Positions 7,501 to 14,196 of a DNA stretch of 26,195 nucleotides are shown piece after piece. The stretch is from Cesiribacter sp. (GTDB taxonomy: Bacteria > Bacteroidota > Bacteroidia > Cytophagales > Cyclobacteriaceae), in the NCBI GenBank assembly GCA_030147305.1, contig JASLAE010000177.1, positions 1 through 26,195 on the forward strand. The letters run 5' to 3'. Position 1 is the first letter of the stretch. Every line of letters starts with the position of its first letter. Position numbers and translations under genes: made by a program. The notes under the pieces were generated by a model. It was not told where the DNA came from. It saw nothing but the letters and a program-made list of their open reading frames with translations, and made no database searches.

Positions 7501-9956
7501 TAATCAAGCTTTTCTACCAGGCCTTTATAACTGTGTGAGCCAATAAAATCACGCACCAGCAGTTCATAAATCACCAGGTCTTCTTTTGCCGGGCGCCCTC
7601 CTGCTACTTCGGGAAACTTCCACTGGTAAGGCTGCTGGCCTGTCTGCAAAACGGTTGCTATACCATGTTGGGTTTTATCATAAGCAACAGGTGTTGGATA
7701 TACATCGGCCGGTATGTTGCTGTCGTTGTAGGGATCTGCTACTTTATCTGCATAAGGATCGCCTATTTTGATGGTACCATCTACCCAGTACTGGTAAACA
7801 TACTCCTGCTGCGGACTAAGATTATTCAGCTCCAGCCAGAAGTATTCACCGTCCGGTGTCTGGTTCATCAGGTATTCATCCCGAATCTGCCAGTTATTGA
7901 AATCGCCTGCTACATAAACAAATTCTTTTTGCGGGGCGAGCAGCACCAGTGTTGCTTTGCTGGGGTCGCTGGGATGGTAGTTGATGCCATTGCGCAAACC
8001 AGCCGGAAGTACCACAACAGTGTTTGACTTCCTTAGCCTGATGGTAAGGGTTCTTTCAGCCGTAATGGTTTTGCCTTCAATGACTGCGGTTACCCGCATT
8101 TGCAGGCTGCTGGTGGTACCAATCGTGTAATTGTAGCTGATCTGTTTGCTGTTGGTGGCCTGGGCTACGGGTTGGTAGCCATTTCCCTCGTTAATCTCCA
8201 AACTTATCGTGCCGGCCTCAGCCGAGGCTTCAGCGCTCAGCAGTAGCTGTTCGCCACTAACACCAAACACTTCAGCACTGGCTGGGGCTATAAAGCGCAC
8301 AAAATCTCCTGGATTCAGGTTTACAAAAATATCACCATCGGTCTCGGATTTTCCGGTTTGGGTTCCGGCAGCATTGCGGAATACCATGCCCAGGCGGAAA
8401 ACCGGTACTCCGTTGTCTAGGTTATAATACGCCCGCACACTGGGCAGGGTAATTTGCCACTTATTAGGCTCCCCCTCCACAGGCGTCATTTCTCCCAGGC
8501 CATTATCCTGGCCCCAGTTGCCCACTACATTGTTCCAGGCAGTACCTTCCGGCCCGGACAGCACTACGCCTGAGTGCATATAAACCTTACTGGCACCTGC
8601 CAGACCGGAAACGCCCTGGCTGGCGTCATAGATGATCGTGACTGGTTCATCAGCCGTGGGTAGGGCGGGACTCAGCACCACAACACCAGCAGGTGCAGGG
8701 GCGACTGCTTCAAAGTTATATTCGCGTGTTACATCGTTGAAGGTGATGTTATACACACCTGCAGCCACCGGAATATTGGAGCCATTCTGTGCGGCTACTC
8801 CTGTGGGAAATTCGGTGCCACCCCAATTTACGTCCCAGGTATTATTCGCCCTGAACTTTACTCCACCTGCTGTAAGCTCCACTTCGGCTAACGTCCAGGT
8901 ATGTTCGTCGGAACCCCTGGTCATTGGTGTGGAGGCTTCCCAACCGGCAGCAGTAGCGTCACCGATGATCCCTACCGTTTCATAAACTGCAGGAGACAGC
9001 TTTGTAAAATTATAAGCCCCCGTTATATCGTTGAAATTGATTGTGTAGTAGCTTGTTTCAGGGATACTGATGTTTCCACCCCCTGAAACAGCCGTGCCGG
9101 AGGGGAAGGCAGAACCTCCCCAGTTTACATCCCATGTATCGTTTGCGCGAAATTTTAATTCCCCGGCCTGGAGGAGGGTCGTGAGCACCCAGTTATTCGG
9201 ATCTCCCGCATCCCCCAGCTTCATGGGGGTAGAAGCAGCCCAACCAGCGTCTGTAGCTGAACCAATAATACCGACCGTTTCATATACTGTCGGGTTTAGG
9301 TTTTCAAAGAAGTATTCGCCGGTTACATCGTTAAAAGAAACGTTATATTCACCCGGGGGTACGGCAATATTTGAACCATTCAGTGTTGCTGTGCCGGCAG
9401 GAAAGCTACTACCCCCCCAATTCACATCCCAGGCATTATTGGCCCGGAATTTTACCTCTCCCTGACCTAGCGTAATTGAAGACAGGCTCCACTGGTGAGG
9501 ATCTTCAACATCTTGATTCATGGCTGTTGAGGCTTCCCAACCAGCGGCGGTAGCACTTCCAATAAGCCCTATTGTCTGGTAAACAGTATTGAGGGCTTGA
9601 AAATGGTAAGCTCCTGTAACATCATTGAAAGTTATGGTATAGTAGCTTGTGGTGGGCACCTGGATGTTAGCACCACCAAGGCTGGCCGTACCTGTAGGGA
9701 AATCTCCCCCACCCCAGTTTACATTCCAGCTGTCGTTGGCCCTGAATTTTGCTTCTCCTACCGTAAGCCTGAGGGTGATGGTCCACTGATGCGGATCACT
9801 GGCATCGGCCAGTTTCATGGGCGTGGAAGCATCCCAGTCTTTAGCTGTAGAAGATCCGATGATGCCTACCGATTGATAGACCTCCTGTGCTCTACCTGCT
9901 GTAGCCAGCAGCATAAAGGCTAGCAGCAGGTAGAGTTTAACCGTAATTGTTCTCAT
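4533..9956 (-). CDS. Secreted multidomain GH13 alpha-amylase with T9SS sorting tail
   Basis: Starch or alpha-glucan hydrolase of 1807 residues. I start at the ATG at 9956 because it gives a proper signal peptide (cleavage near A23, before Gln); an in-frame ATG at 9989 would add 11 polar residues. Domain order: four SusE/SusF-like repeats (about 26-418); a beta domain with YMHSGVV (about 424-540); an Ig-like stretch; CBM48 with FVYVAGDFNNW (about 670-740); GH13 barrel (about 793-1140) with DMVLNH at D879, nucleophile D954 in GYRFDLSKG, acid/base E1001 in VILEHLG and D1062 in ESHDEE; C-domain to about 1250; two more copies of the YMHSGVV-type domain (about 1262-1518); two FnIII domains; and a T9SS C-terminal domain (YPNPTSGQL, about 1730-1807). 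The triad is intact. Secretion by T9SS and surface attachment or release are inferred. No susC/susD genes are in view, so it stands outside a visible starch locus. Confidence 0.94.
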   Translation of the reverse strand: MRTITVKLYLLLAFMLLATAGRAQEVYQSVGIIGSSTAKDWDASTPMKLADASDPHQWTITLRLTVGEAKFRANDSWNVNWGGGDFPTGTASLGGANIQVPTTSYYTITFNDVTGAYHFQALNTVYQTIGLIGSATAAGWEASTAMNQDVEDPHQWSLSSITLGQGEVKFRANNAWDVNWGGSSFPAGTATLNGSNIAVPPGEYNVSFNDVTGEYFFENLNPTVYETVGIIGSATDAGWAASTPMKLGDAGDPNNWVLTTLLQAGELKFRANDTWDVNWGGSAFPSGTAVSGGGNISIPETSYYTINFNDITGAYNFTKLSPAVYETVGIIGDATAAGWEASTPMTRGSDEHTWTLAEVELTAGGVKFRANNTWDVNWGGTEFPTGVAAQNGSNIPVAAGVYNITFNDVTREYNFEAVAPAPAGVVVLSPALPTADEPVTIIYDASQGVSGLAGASKVYMHSGVVLSGPEGTAWNNVVGNWGQDNGLGEMTPVEGEPNKWQITLPSVRAYYNLDNGVPVFRLGMVFRNAAGTQTGKSETDGDIFVNLNPGDFVRFIAPASAEVFGVSGEQLLLSAEASAEAGTISLEINEGNGYQPVAQATNSKQISYNYTIGTTSSLQMRVTAVIEGKTITAERTLTIRLRKSNTVVVLPAGLRNGINYHPSDPSKATLVLLAPQKEFVYVAGDFNNWQIRDEYLMNQTPDGEYFWLELNNLSPQQEYVYQYWVDGTIKIGDPYADKVADPYNDSNIPADVYPTPVAYDKTQHGIATVLQTGQQPYQWKFPEVAGGRPAKEDLVIYELLVRDFIGSHSYKGLVEKLDYLKRLGVNAIELMPIMEFEGNESWGYNPSYLFAPDKYYGSKNDLKAFIDEAHKAGMVVLLDMVLNHQFGQSPMVRMYFDEANARPSPESPWFNQEATHPFNVGYDFNHESEYTKKYVDDVNRYWIEEYKFDGYRFDLSKGFTQTNNLNDVGAWSAYDQSRIDILTRMAGKIWETDADAYVILEHLGANDEEKVLANNGMMLWGNMNHPYNDAINGQTGADLYGALASARGWADDHLVSYMESHDEERLMVRALSDGGSVGDYDIKDPGIALERIKLASAFYYPLPGPKMIWQFGELGYDISIDYNGRTGNKPIPWGDEDGLHYDQDEARIKLYKAKAAIINLVNEHSQVFEEGAFSWTPSGQLRKISVSHQDMNVTIVGNFGLQEGSMSPDFQHAGTWYDFFSGEAFEVASTTGSITLAPGEFHIFLDKAVTFPEPGLINVYTPVVTVNPGTFTLDDQIKITFNAAAANPAGTAGLVGADKVYFRAGLVTDGAEGTEVAAFTGSENQDDGLGLMTKVPGDNDKWTILLRPRDYFDVGAGETAYRIGMYFRDADGQNLGKASDGQLVYVNIQQKQEIVTVAPSPFTADQQIRILFDASQADPDMTAGLVGAEKVYMHSGVVINDTDAPVGGDWTNVVGNWGEDDGVGQMTKVADAENLWEITLTPREYYGLDDATAVYYLGMVFRNADGSAMGKGPAGSDIFIRVAQSAPAAPADLAAQIEEALAVKLTWTDNAEGELGYLLERKSEIQEAYETLAILDENVREFTDAETVDGVTYQYRVKAVSAFTLDSDWSNVALADIPLLAPVSLTAAAADLLSIVLSWEDRSAHEDSYVVERALQYGKKITTYQMLAELPANATTFTDHAPISGVKNFYRVVAKDADEFSEYSNSVSARPADNPAGSVRDQLAQSIRMYPNPTSGQLSISTDLQLSAPVHFSITNMQGVALKTFVMQPEMAERNWQVSVSDLQDGIYIVHATYQDAKVSLLLQVKR
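8700..9881 (-). repeat. Four tandem ~100-residue SusE/SusF-like domain repeats
   Basis: Inside the amylase gene, four units of about 297-300 bases begin near 9881, 9583, 9290 and 8990. Each starts with VY-x-(S/T)-(V/I)-G-(I/L)-IG, carries an A-x-x-W-x-A-ST-x-M stretch and KFRAN(N/D)-W-(D/N)VNWGG, and ends in FND(V/I)T-x-x-Y-x-F. The high similarity points to internal duplication. By analogy with SusE/SusF they should bind starch outside the catalytic core. Confidence 0.88.
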
Positions 9957-10295
9957 GGGTATCTGTTGGTTATAAATAAAAATTGGCAATTCGAACCACT
10001 AAAAATCAAAACCTGAAGAGGTGCCGCATCAGTTGGCTTCCAATAAGAGAAAAGAATACTCAAAATATAATATTCCTGCTGATTCTCCTATTTTTCAATC
10101 GTTATCAGCCCATTATTTTATTCAAATATTCATCACAGCTTTTATTACCGGAGAAGGGTTCAGTGCAGGTTATTGGCAAAACCCATAATTTTTTATGCAC
10201 CCAGAGGCTTCAGATAACCAAGCTAATGGTATGTTAAAAAAGGAGCTATTTGTTATGGCATTACGTACGCTGCTCCAGGTGATAGCTATTCGCTA
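9957..10295. other. AT-rich upstream region of the amylase gene
   Basis: 339 bases. No TTTG/TAnnTTTG pair with good spacing was found for the amylase gene. On the minus strand, GGAGC and GCTCC arms separated by a long loop (10271-10275 and 10241-10245) followed by six T could be a weak terminator for the DUF1543 gene. An open frame on the plus strand (9983-10237, 84 codons) shows no start signal or recognisable domain and is not called. Confidence 0.5.
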
Positions 10296-10859
10296 CTAGA
10301 GCTTATTGAGTTTAAAATAGCCCAAATGTAAGGCATCTTCCCCTGTCGCAGCGCCTGCTATCAGCTGGATGCTATATTGCTGCTTTAAGGTGCCGGGCAG
10401 GATTTCATCTACCGGATAAATATCATCCACGTCAACGCCGTAGGTATCGTCTATGTGGGCGGCGGCACCTTTAAAGCCCGTATGTTTATAAAAAGCCGTT
10501 TGTTTTGCTTTCCGGATAGCCTCTCCCCTGTCTTTCGCCACTGCAATCATTTTATAATGAAATTCATCGAACTCTGCGGCTTTATAGCCCCCAAGGTTAA
10601 TAAAAAATAAGGTAGCCGATGCTTCCACTGGTGCCTTGCTTTCTGGCCTGGGCACCACCAGTACCTGATAGCCCTCCACCTGGGTAACTTCCCGCCAGGC
10701 ATCCACGTGGAGCGTGCCGGCACCGGGCCAGAATGCTTTGATCTGAGGAACCAAATCCCTGGGTGTTGTGCCAATACCAAAAAAAACATCGTGCTGCTCG
10801 GTATGCCTGCCAGGCGGGCGGCAGCCCAGCAGCAGCATAAATAGTTTCGGGTTTGTCAT
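10296..10859 (-). CDS. DUF1543 domain-containing protein
   Basis: A 187-residue cytoplasmic protein with no signal peptide or membrane segment. The N-terminal half has the features I recall for DUF1543: KLFMLLLGC, GRHTEQHDVFFGIG and HVDAWREV. A second, weaker half resembles it (YKMIAVAKDRGEAIRKAK, then DDIYPVDEIL). The charged, His/Asp-rich conserved motif could suggest a ligand or nucleic-acid function, but no activity is known to me. It is isolated, with long non-coding regions on both sides. The family call is fairly sure; the function is unknown. Confidence 0.82.
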   Translation of the reverse strand: MTNPKLFMLLLGCRPPGRHTEQHDVFFGIGTTPRDLVPQIKAFWPGAGTLHVDAWREVTQVEGYQVLVVPRPESKAPVEASATLFFINLGGYKAAEFDEFHYKMIAVAKDRGEAIRKAKQTAFYKHTGFKGAAAHIDDTYGVDVDDIYPVDEILPGTLKQQYSIQLIAGAATGEDALHLGYFKLNKL

Positions 10860-11227
10860 AAGCTTATGAATACACTAAAGCAAGCATAAACAGAAATGTT
10901 GCTGCTAATGAATTAGCAAATATCTTTACTTAAACACAAAAGAAGTCGTATGGCTGTCCTGAAATTAGCGTAACACTCTTATAAAACACAGCGTCAAACT
11001 TCCTTTAATCCGGCAACAACCTCATAATCAAGATACAAAACGCTATTCAATTGCGACGGAACAAATCTTACCTTAAAAAAACCCTGAGTGCTTAGCTTCG
11101 TAGCCTATAGAGGGGGCTTATGTTTCCCAGTCAGAAGTAAGCTGCCTGTTTAAAGCTGATGCACAGTGCATGAAGGCATATACAGCAGTTTAGCTTACTA
11201 TTTTTTAACTATAAAACCTATTTAACA
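10860..11227. other. Divergent intergenic region, DUF1543 / stress protein
   Basis: 368 bases, no gene seen. The half next to the stress gene is structured: a 13-base palindrome at 11159-11171 sits within a wider inverted repeat (AGTAAGCT 11136-11143 and AGCTTACT 11192-11199). TATTTTTT at 11199-11206 could be a -7 box, 21 bases before the stress-protein ATG, but no TTTG lies at the expected distance, so an alternative sigma factor is possible. Confidence 0.55.
11136..11199. promoter_or_regulatory. Nested dyad upstream of the stress protein gene
   Basis: Outer arms AGTAAGCT (11136-11143) and AGCTTACT (11192-11199) enclose the palindrome ATGCACAGTGCAT (11159-11171). The position, 28 to 92 bases before the start codon, suits operators. 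This is inference from symmetry and location only. Confidence 0.35.
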
Positions 11228-12022
11228 ATGGCACAATCAAATTCACAAACCGTAATCGGAGTTTTCGAAACCAAAGAACAGGCTACTCGAGCAGCTGATC
11301 ATCTGAGAACTGAAGGCTACGATCGGGATACTATTGATGTATCGGCACATGGAGCCGATCTTAAAGATGTTGATCATGACAGAACCGAAAGCTTCTTCAC
11401 CAACCTGCTGGACAAAGACACCCATGCTGTAAATTATCGCGAAGCAGCGCGGCGTGGTACTGTGGTAACAGTTCATACCACAGAGATGAAACGAGCGGAA
11501 CGTGCTGCCGCTATACTCGATGAGCATGGTGCAGTAAACGTGGCCGATCCCGCTTATACAGGCAGTGGACAGGGCACAACCTCTGGCATAACCGGTACTG
11601 GTACAGGTGCTGCTACGACAGACCGCTTAGATAACAGCGATAAATCCATACCGGTTATTGAAGAAAGAATGCAGGTAGGTAAACGAGAGGTCGAAACGGG
11701 CGGTGCCCATGTTCGCAGCCGTATTGTTGAGCGCCCTGTAGAGGAGAAATTACGCCTGCGCGAAGAGCACGTTAATATCAATCGTCAGCCAGTAGACCGC
11801 CCGGCCAGCAAAAGAGACCTGGATACCTTCAAGGAAGGTGAAGCTCGTTTTGTTGAGCACGCAGAAAAACCAATCATTAGCAAAGAGGCCCGTGTGGTAG
11901 AAGAAGTACGGATTGGTAAAGAGACTACCGAACATACAGAGACCATTCGGGACAGCGTTCGTAAGACAGATGTAGAGGTAGACAAGATTGATCCTGATAA
12001 GGATGCTAACCGCAAGAGATAA
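11228..12022 (+). CDS. YflT/DUF2382 general stress protein
   Basis: A 264-residue hydrophilic cytoplasmic protein. Residues about 8-105 resemble the YflT (general stress protein 17M) domain: TVIGVFETKEQATRAADHL and then a GTVVTVHT strand. A Gly/Thr linker (about 111-132) leads to a DUF2382 (YsnF/AvaK) domain at about 138-253, with PVIEERMQVGKREVETGG, RSRIVERPVEE and repeated REEHV/EEVRIGKE stretches. These families are linked to stress responses in Bacillus and to akinetes in cyanobacteria; a biochemical role is not established. The low-complexity, highly charged composition fits an abundant protective protein. It is monocistronic, with its own terminator downstream. Confidence 0.88.
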   Translation: MAQSNSQTVIGVFETKEQATRAADHLRTEGYDRDTIDVSAHGADLKDVDHDRTESFFTNLLDKDTHAVNYREAARRGTVVTVHTTEMKRAERAAAILDEHGAVNVADPAYTGSGQGTTSGITGTGTGAATTDRLDNSDKSIPVIEERMQVGKREVETGGAHVRSRIVERPVEEKLRLREEHVNINRQPVDRPASKRDLDTFKEGEARFVEHAEKPIISKEARVVEEVRIGKETTEHTETIRDSVRKTDVEVDKIDPDKDANRKR

Positions 12023-12073
12023 TCTTTGAGCATTAATCCTAAATAATTAATAGACAGCTACTCCCTGGCTAAT

Positions 12074-12113
12074 AATCGGCAACCGGATCTTTCCCCATTG
12101 CCGATTTTTTTTT
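12074..12113 (+). terminator. Intrinsic terminator of the DUF2382 gene
   Basis: Stem AATCGGCAA (12074-12082) with TTGCCGATT (12098-12106), a 15-base loop, then an unbroken T run to 12113. It starts 52 bases after the stop codon. Confidence 0.85.
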
Positions 12114-12335
12114 GCCTACCCTAACCCACCCCTTCAACAGCATCTTACTTATCAAAGAGTATTGTTACAGCACTTAAAGATAGTATATGCAGCATTATCA
12201 TCCTTTAGGAAAGGTTCATTCCACTAACTATTTCTATCCATTAAACTTACCCCCGCTACAACACGATTGTCTCTTGGCAGTGTAAGCCCACTGTTCTCAA
12301 ATCTCAAAAGGATGTGAAAACCAACCAAGAGATAT

Positions 12336-12371
12336 AAAAAAAAAGCTGATGCCTTATAAAAAGCATCAGCT
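12336..12371 (-). terminator. Intrinsic terminator of the anchored low-complexity protein gene
   Basis: On the minus strand, AGCTGATGC (12371-12363) pairs with GCATCAGCT (12352-12344) across a 10-base loop and is followed by a run of T, seen on the plus strand as the A run 12336-12344. It lies 77 bases past the stop codon of the gene at 12448. Confidence 0.82.
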
Positions 12372-12447
12372 CAGAAAATATTAGTAAGCGCTTGTTAACT
12401 AAATGCTTATAATTTTAAGCTATTAATACGCTTACTATACACATACA

Positions 12448-13191
12448 TTAAAGACGTTCCTGACTTGCAGTCGCATTTGTCATATCCTTTAAGGCTTCGC
12501 TGGAAGCTTCAAAGAATTTATCGATATCGCCTCTTTGATTTGCTACAGTTTCGTTAGCCTCAATCTCTTCAGCTGCACTTTTTACATCATCAATGTCAGC
12601 ATCGTTGTTGGGATAGCTACTTTGCTTAATAGATTCCATGATTGCAGCTGCTTCCATAAAAGCAGTGCGCAATGAGCTTGCCTGGGCATTTTGCTGAAGC
12701 TGATTAGCACTTTGCTGGAATGTCTCCACCCTGCGCTGAATATCGGCATCATTGTTTGCCCCGGTAGCCTGTGTGCCTGTTGCCTGAGTCCCCTGGCCGC
12801 TGGCCAGTGAATGCAGGGCAGCACTTAGCTTTTGCAGGCCTTCACGTACATAGTCAGTATTCGCTGCATTGTTTGCATTGCTGTTATTAGCATTATCAGT
12901 GCTCAGCGTACCGTTGTTATCTGAACGCTGCTCTGCAAACATAATGTACTCCTGCACTGCAGTATTGGCACCATAGGCTGCTGCATCATCGCTCACGCGA
13001 TCCTCCTGAAGAGGCGCTGTGGTTGTGTTATCTGTAGTTGTTTGTTCTGTACGATCATCGGCTACTACATTCCGATCTTTGTCTCCCATTTGGGTAATAC
13101 CCCAAATAAGACCGATTAACAATAAAGCACCTAAAATCCAGGGCCAGATAGGCTTTTTATCTTTTCTTTCTTCAACTCTTATCTCTGCCAT
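12448..13191 (-). CDS. Hypothetical membrane-anchored protein with N/T/Q-rich linker
   Basis: A 247-residue protein I do not recognise. Residues 1-13 are charged, 14-34 form one membrane helix (WPWILGALLLIGLIWGI), and the rest is polar and should face the periplasm as a type II-like anchored domain. Two low-complexity stretches rich in Asn, Thr and Ala (about 95-112 and 132-148) include the repeat TQATGTQATG. Between and after them are alternating helical segments (about 113-130 and 150-235) rich in Glu, Ala and Gln, likely coiled coil or a small helical bundle. No cysteine or catalytic motif is seen. It converges with the DUF2382 stress gene and has its own terminator. Function unknown. Confidence 0.8.
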   Translation of the reverse strand: MAEIRVEERKDKKPIWPWILGALLLIGLIWGITQMGDKDRNVVADDRTEQTTTDNTTTAPLQEDRVSDDAAAYGANTAVQEYIMFAEQRSDNNGTLSTDNANNSNANNAANTDYVREGLQKLSAALHSLASGQGTQATGTQATGANNDADIQRRVETFQQSANQLQQNAQASSLRTAFMEAAAIMESIKQSSYPNNDADIDDVKSAAEEIEANETVANQRGDIDKFFEASSEALKDMTNATASQERL

Positions 13192-13564
13192 AACTAAAAA
13201 TGGTTAAACTATCTTTTTATAAAAAAATTTATACACTATTTATCATACGTCCTTAAACTCAGAGAGTTTGGAATTGAATGATGATAAGTATTATAAGTAT
13301 TACTAAAAAAAATATGCCTGGAAGGTAAAAAAGCCAATCCTAAAGATGAATAAGTTTTAAGTTGTTTGCTGCGCTTGTTATAGCAATTCCAAAAAGCAGC
13401 AGCAGTAAAGACGAAAAATCGAAGCTTATGTGTAAATATTCGCTTCCATGCTGCTGATCAGGCCTTTTAAGGCCACTCCTATACCAACAGTTTACTGTCT
13501 TTTTATCAATTCTCTTTTTCCTGACACTTATTACGCTTTAATTTTAAGGCACATCTGCAACGGG
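13192..13564. other. AT-rich intergenic region, nothing coding
   Basis: 373 bases upstream of the anchored protein gene and downstream of alkB. TAAATTTT on the minus strand, just upstream of 13191, could be a -7 box, but the spacing to a TTTA is too long. The short dyad GGCCTT-TT-AAGGCC at 13461-13474 has a loop too small for a terminator. No clear terminator for alkB was found. Confidence 0.5.
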
Positions 13565-14167
13565 CTATTGTATCATGGTTCTGAAAGTCAGGTTTATTCT
13601 AGGCCTGGTTATTTTTTTTGACTTTGGCAAACTGTGCAGCCAATAGGTTTGGGTGCTATCTTTCATGACCAGTAAACTTCCGGCCTCCAACAAGACAGAC
13701 ACCGACTGTTTGGTAAGTTTGTGTTTGAAAACGAACTTTCTTTCGGCACCAAAGCTCAGCGAAGCAATGGTACTGTTCTTACCCAATGATTTTTCATCAT
13801 CACTGTGCCAGGAAACACCTTCGTTACCATCGTGATATAAGTTTAAGAGGCAGGAGTTGAAAGTTACTTCGGTAATTTTCTCCACAAGGGTTTTCAGCCT
13901 TAAAAGCTCTTCTGTCCAGGGTAAAGCCTGTTTGGTTGTATTGGAATAGGTATAGGCATAGCCCTCATTACCATACCAGGCTGCTTTTCGCTTGGTAATA
14001 ATGTGTTTGCCAAAAATAATGGCTTCATCATTTTTCCAGGCAATTGTGTTGAAGAGTTTATCCAGGTAATGCTGTGCTTCCTGCTGGTTAAGCACTTTTC
14101 CATAATAGTTCACCACGCCATCTGCTGGCAAAAGGTTGATTACTGATTCTGTATTGAATAGATCCAT
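13565..14167 (-). CDS. alkB: AlkB-type 2-oxoglutarate/Fe(II) DNA repair dioxygenase
   Basis: Should oxidatively demethylate alkylated bases such as 1-methyladenine and 3-methylcytosine in DNA, using Fe(II), oxygen and 2-oxoglutarate. The 200-residue protein carries the iron triad H121-x-D123 in VSWHSDDE and H178 in TYWLHSLPK. The 2-oxoglutarate arginines are R190 and R196 in RPRINLTFR, with the six-residue spacing of AlkB R204/R210. Its length and the YHDGNEGVSWHSDD block are closer to the ALKBH2/3-like group than to classical E. coli AlkB. It begins 29 bases after the ada stop codon with no promoter or terminator seen between, so co-transcription with ada is likely. Cytoplasmic. Confidence 0.92.
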   Translation of the reverse strand: MDLFNTESVINLLPADGVVNYYGKVLNQQEAQHYLDKLFNTIAWKNDEAIIFGKHIITKRKAAWYGNEGYAYTYSNTTKQALPWTEELLRLKTLVEKITEVTFNSCLLNLYHDGNEGVSWHSDDEKSLGKNSTIASLSFGAERKFVFKHKLTKQSVSVLLEAGSLLVMKDSTQTYWLHSLPKSKKITRPRINLTFRTMIQ

Positions 14168-14196
14168 TTTGTATCTGTCTTAAATAACTGCCGGGG

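Larger units (their letters stand above)
12023..12447. other. Convergent intergenic spacer with two terminators
   Basis: 425 bases between convergent genes. The plus-strand terminator (12074-12113) and the minus-strand terminator (12336-12371) leave 222 bases, 12114-12335, outside both transcripts. That stretch holds a possible fold: TCTCTTGG (12270-12277) with CCAAGAGA (12325-12332), enclosing CAGTG/CACTG (12278-12282 and 12289-12293). No ORF of note was seen. Confidence 0.6.

Noticed and set aside
6951..7538. Plus-strand open frame of 195 codons opposite the GH13 core
   Set aside because: Antisense to the catalytic domain with all GH13 motifs in the other strand; composition is shadow-like.
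9983..10237. Open frame of 84 codons in the amylase upstream region
   Set aside because: No promoter, no domain, AT-driven composition; a real small membrane protein cannot be excluded but nothing supports it.
13461..13474. GGCCTT-TT-AAGGCC dyad as a terminator for alkB
   Set aside because: Two-base loop and no T run on the minus strand; too far from a usable context.
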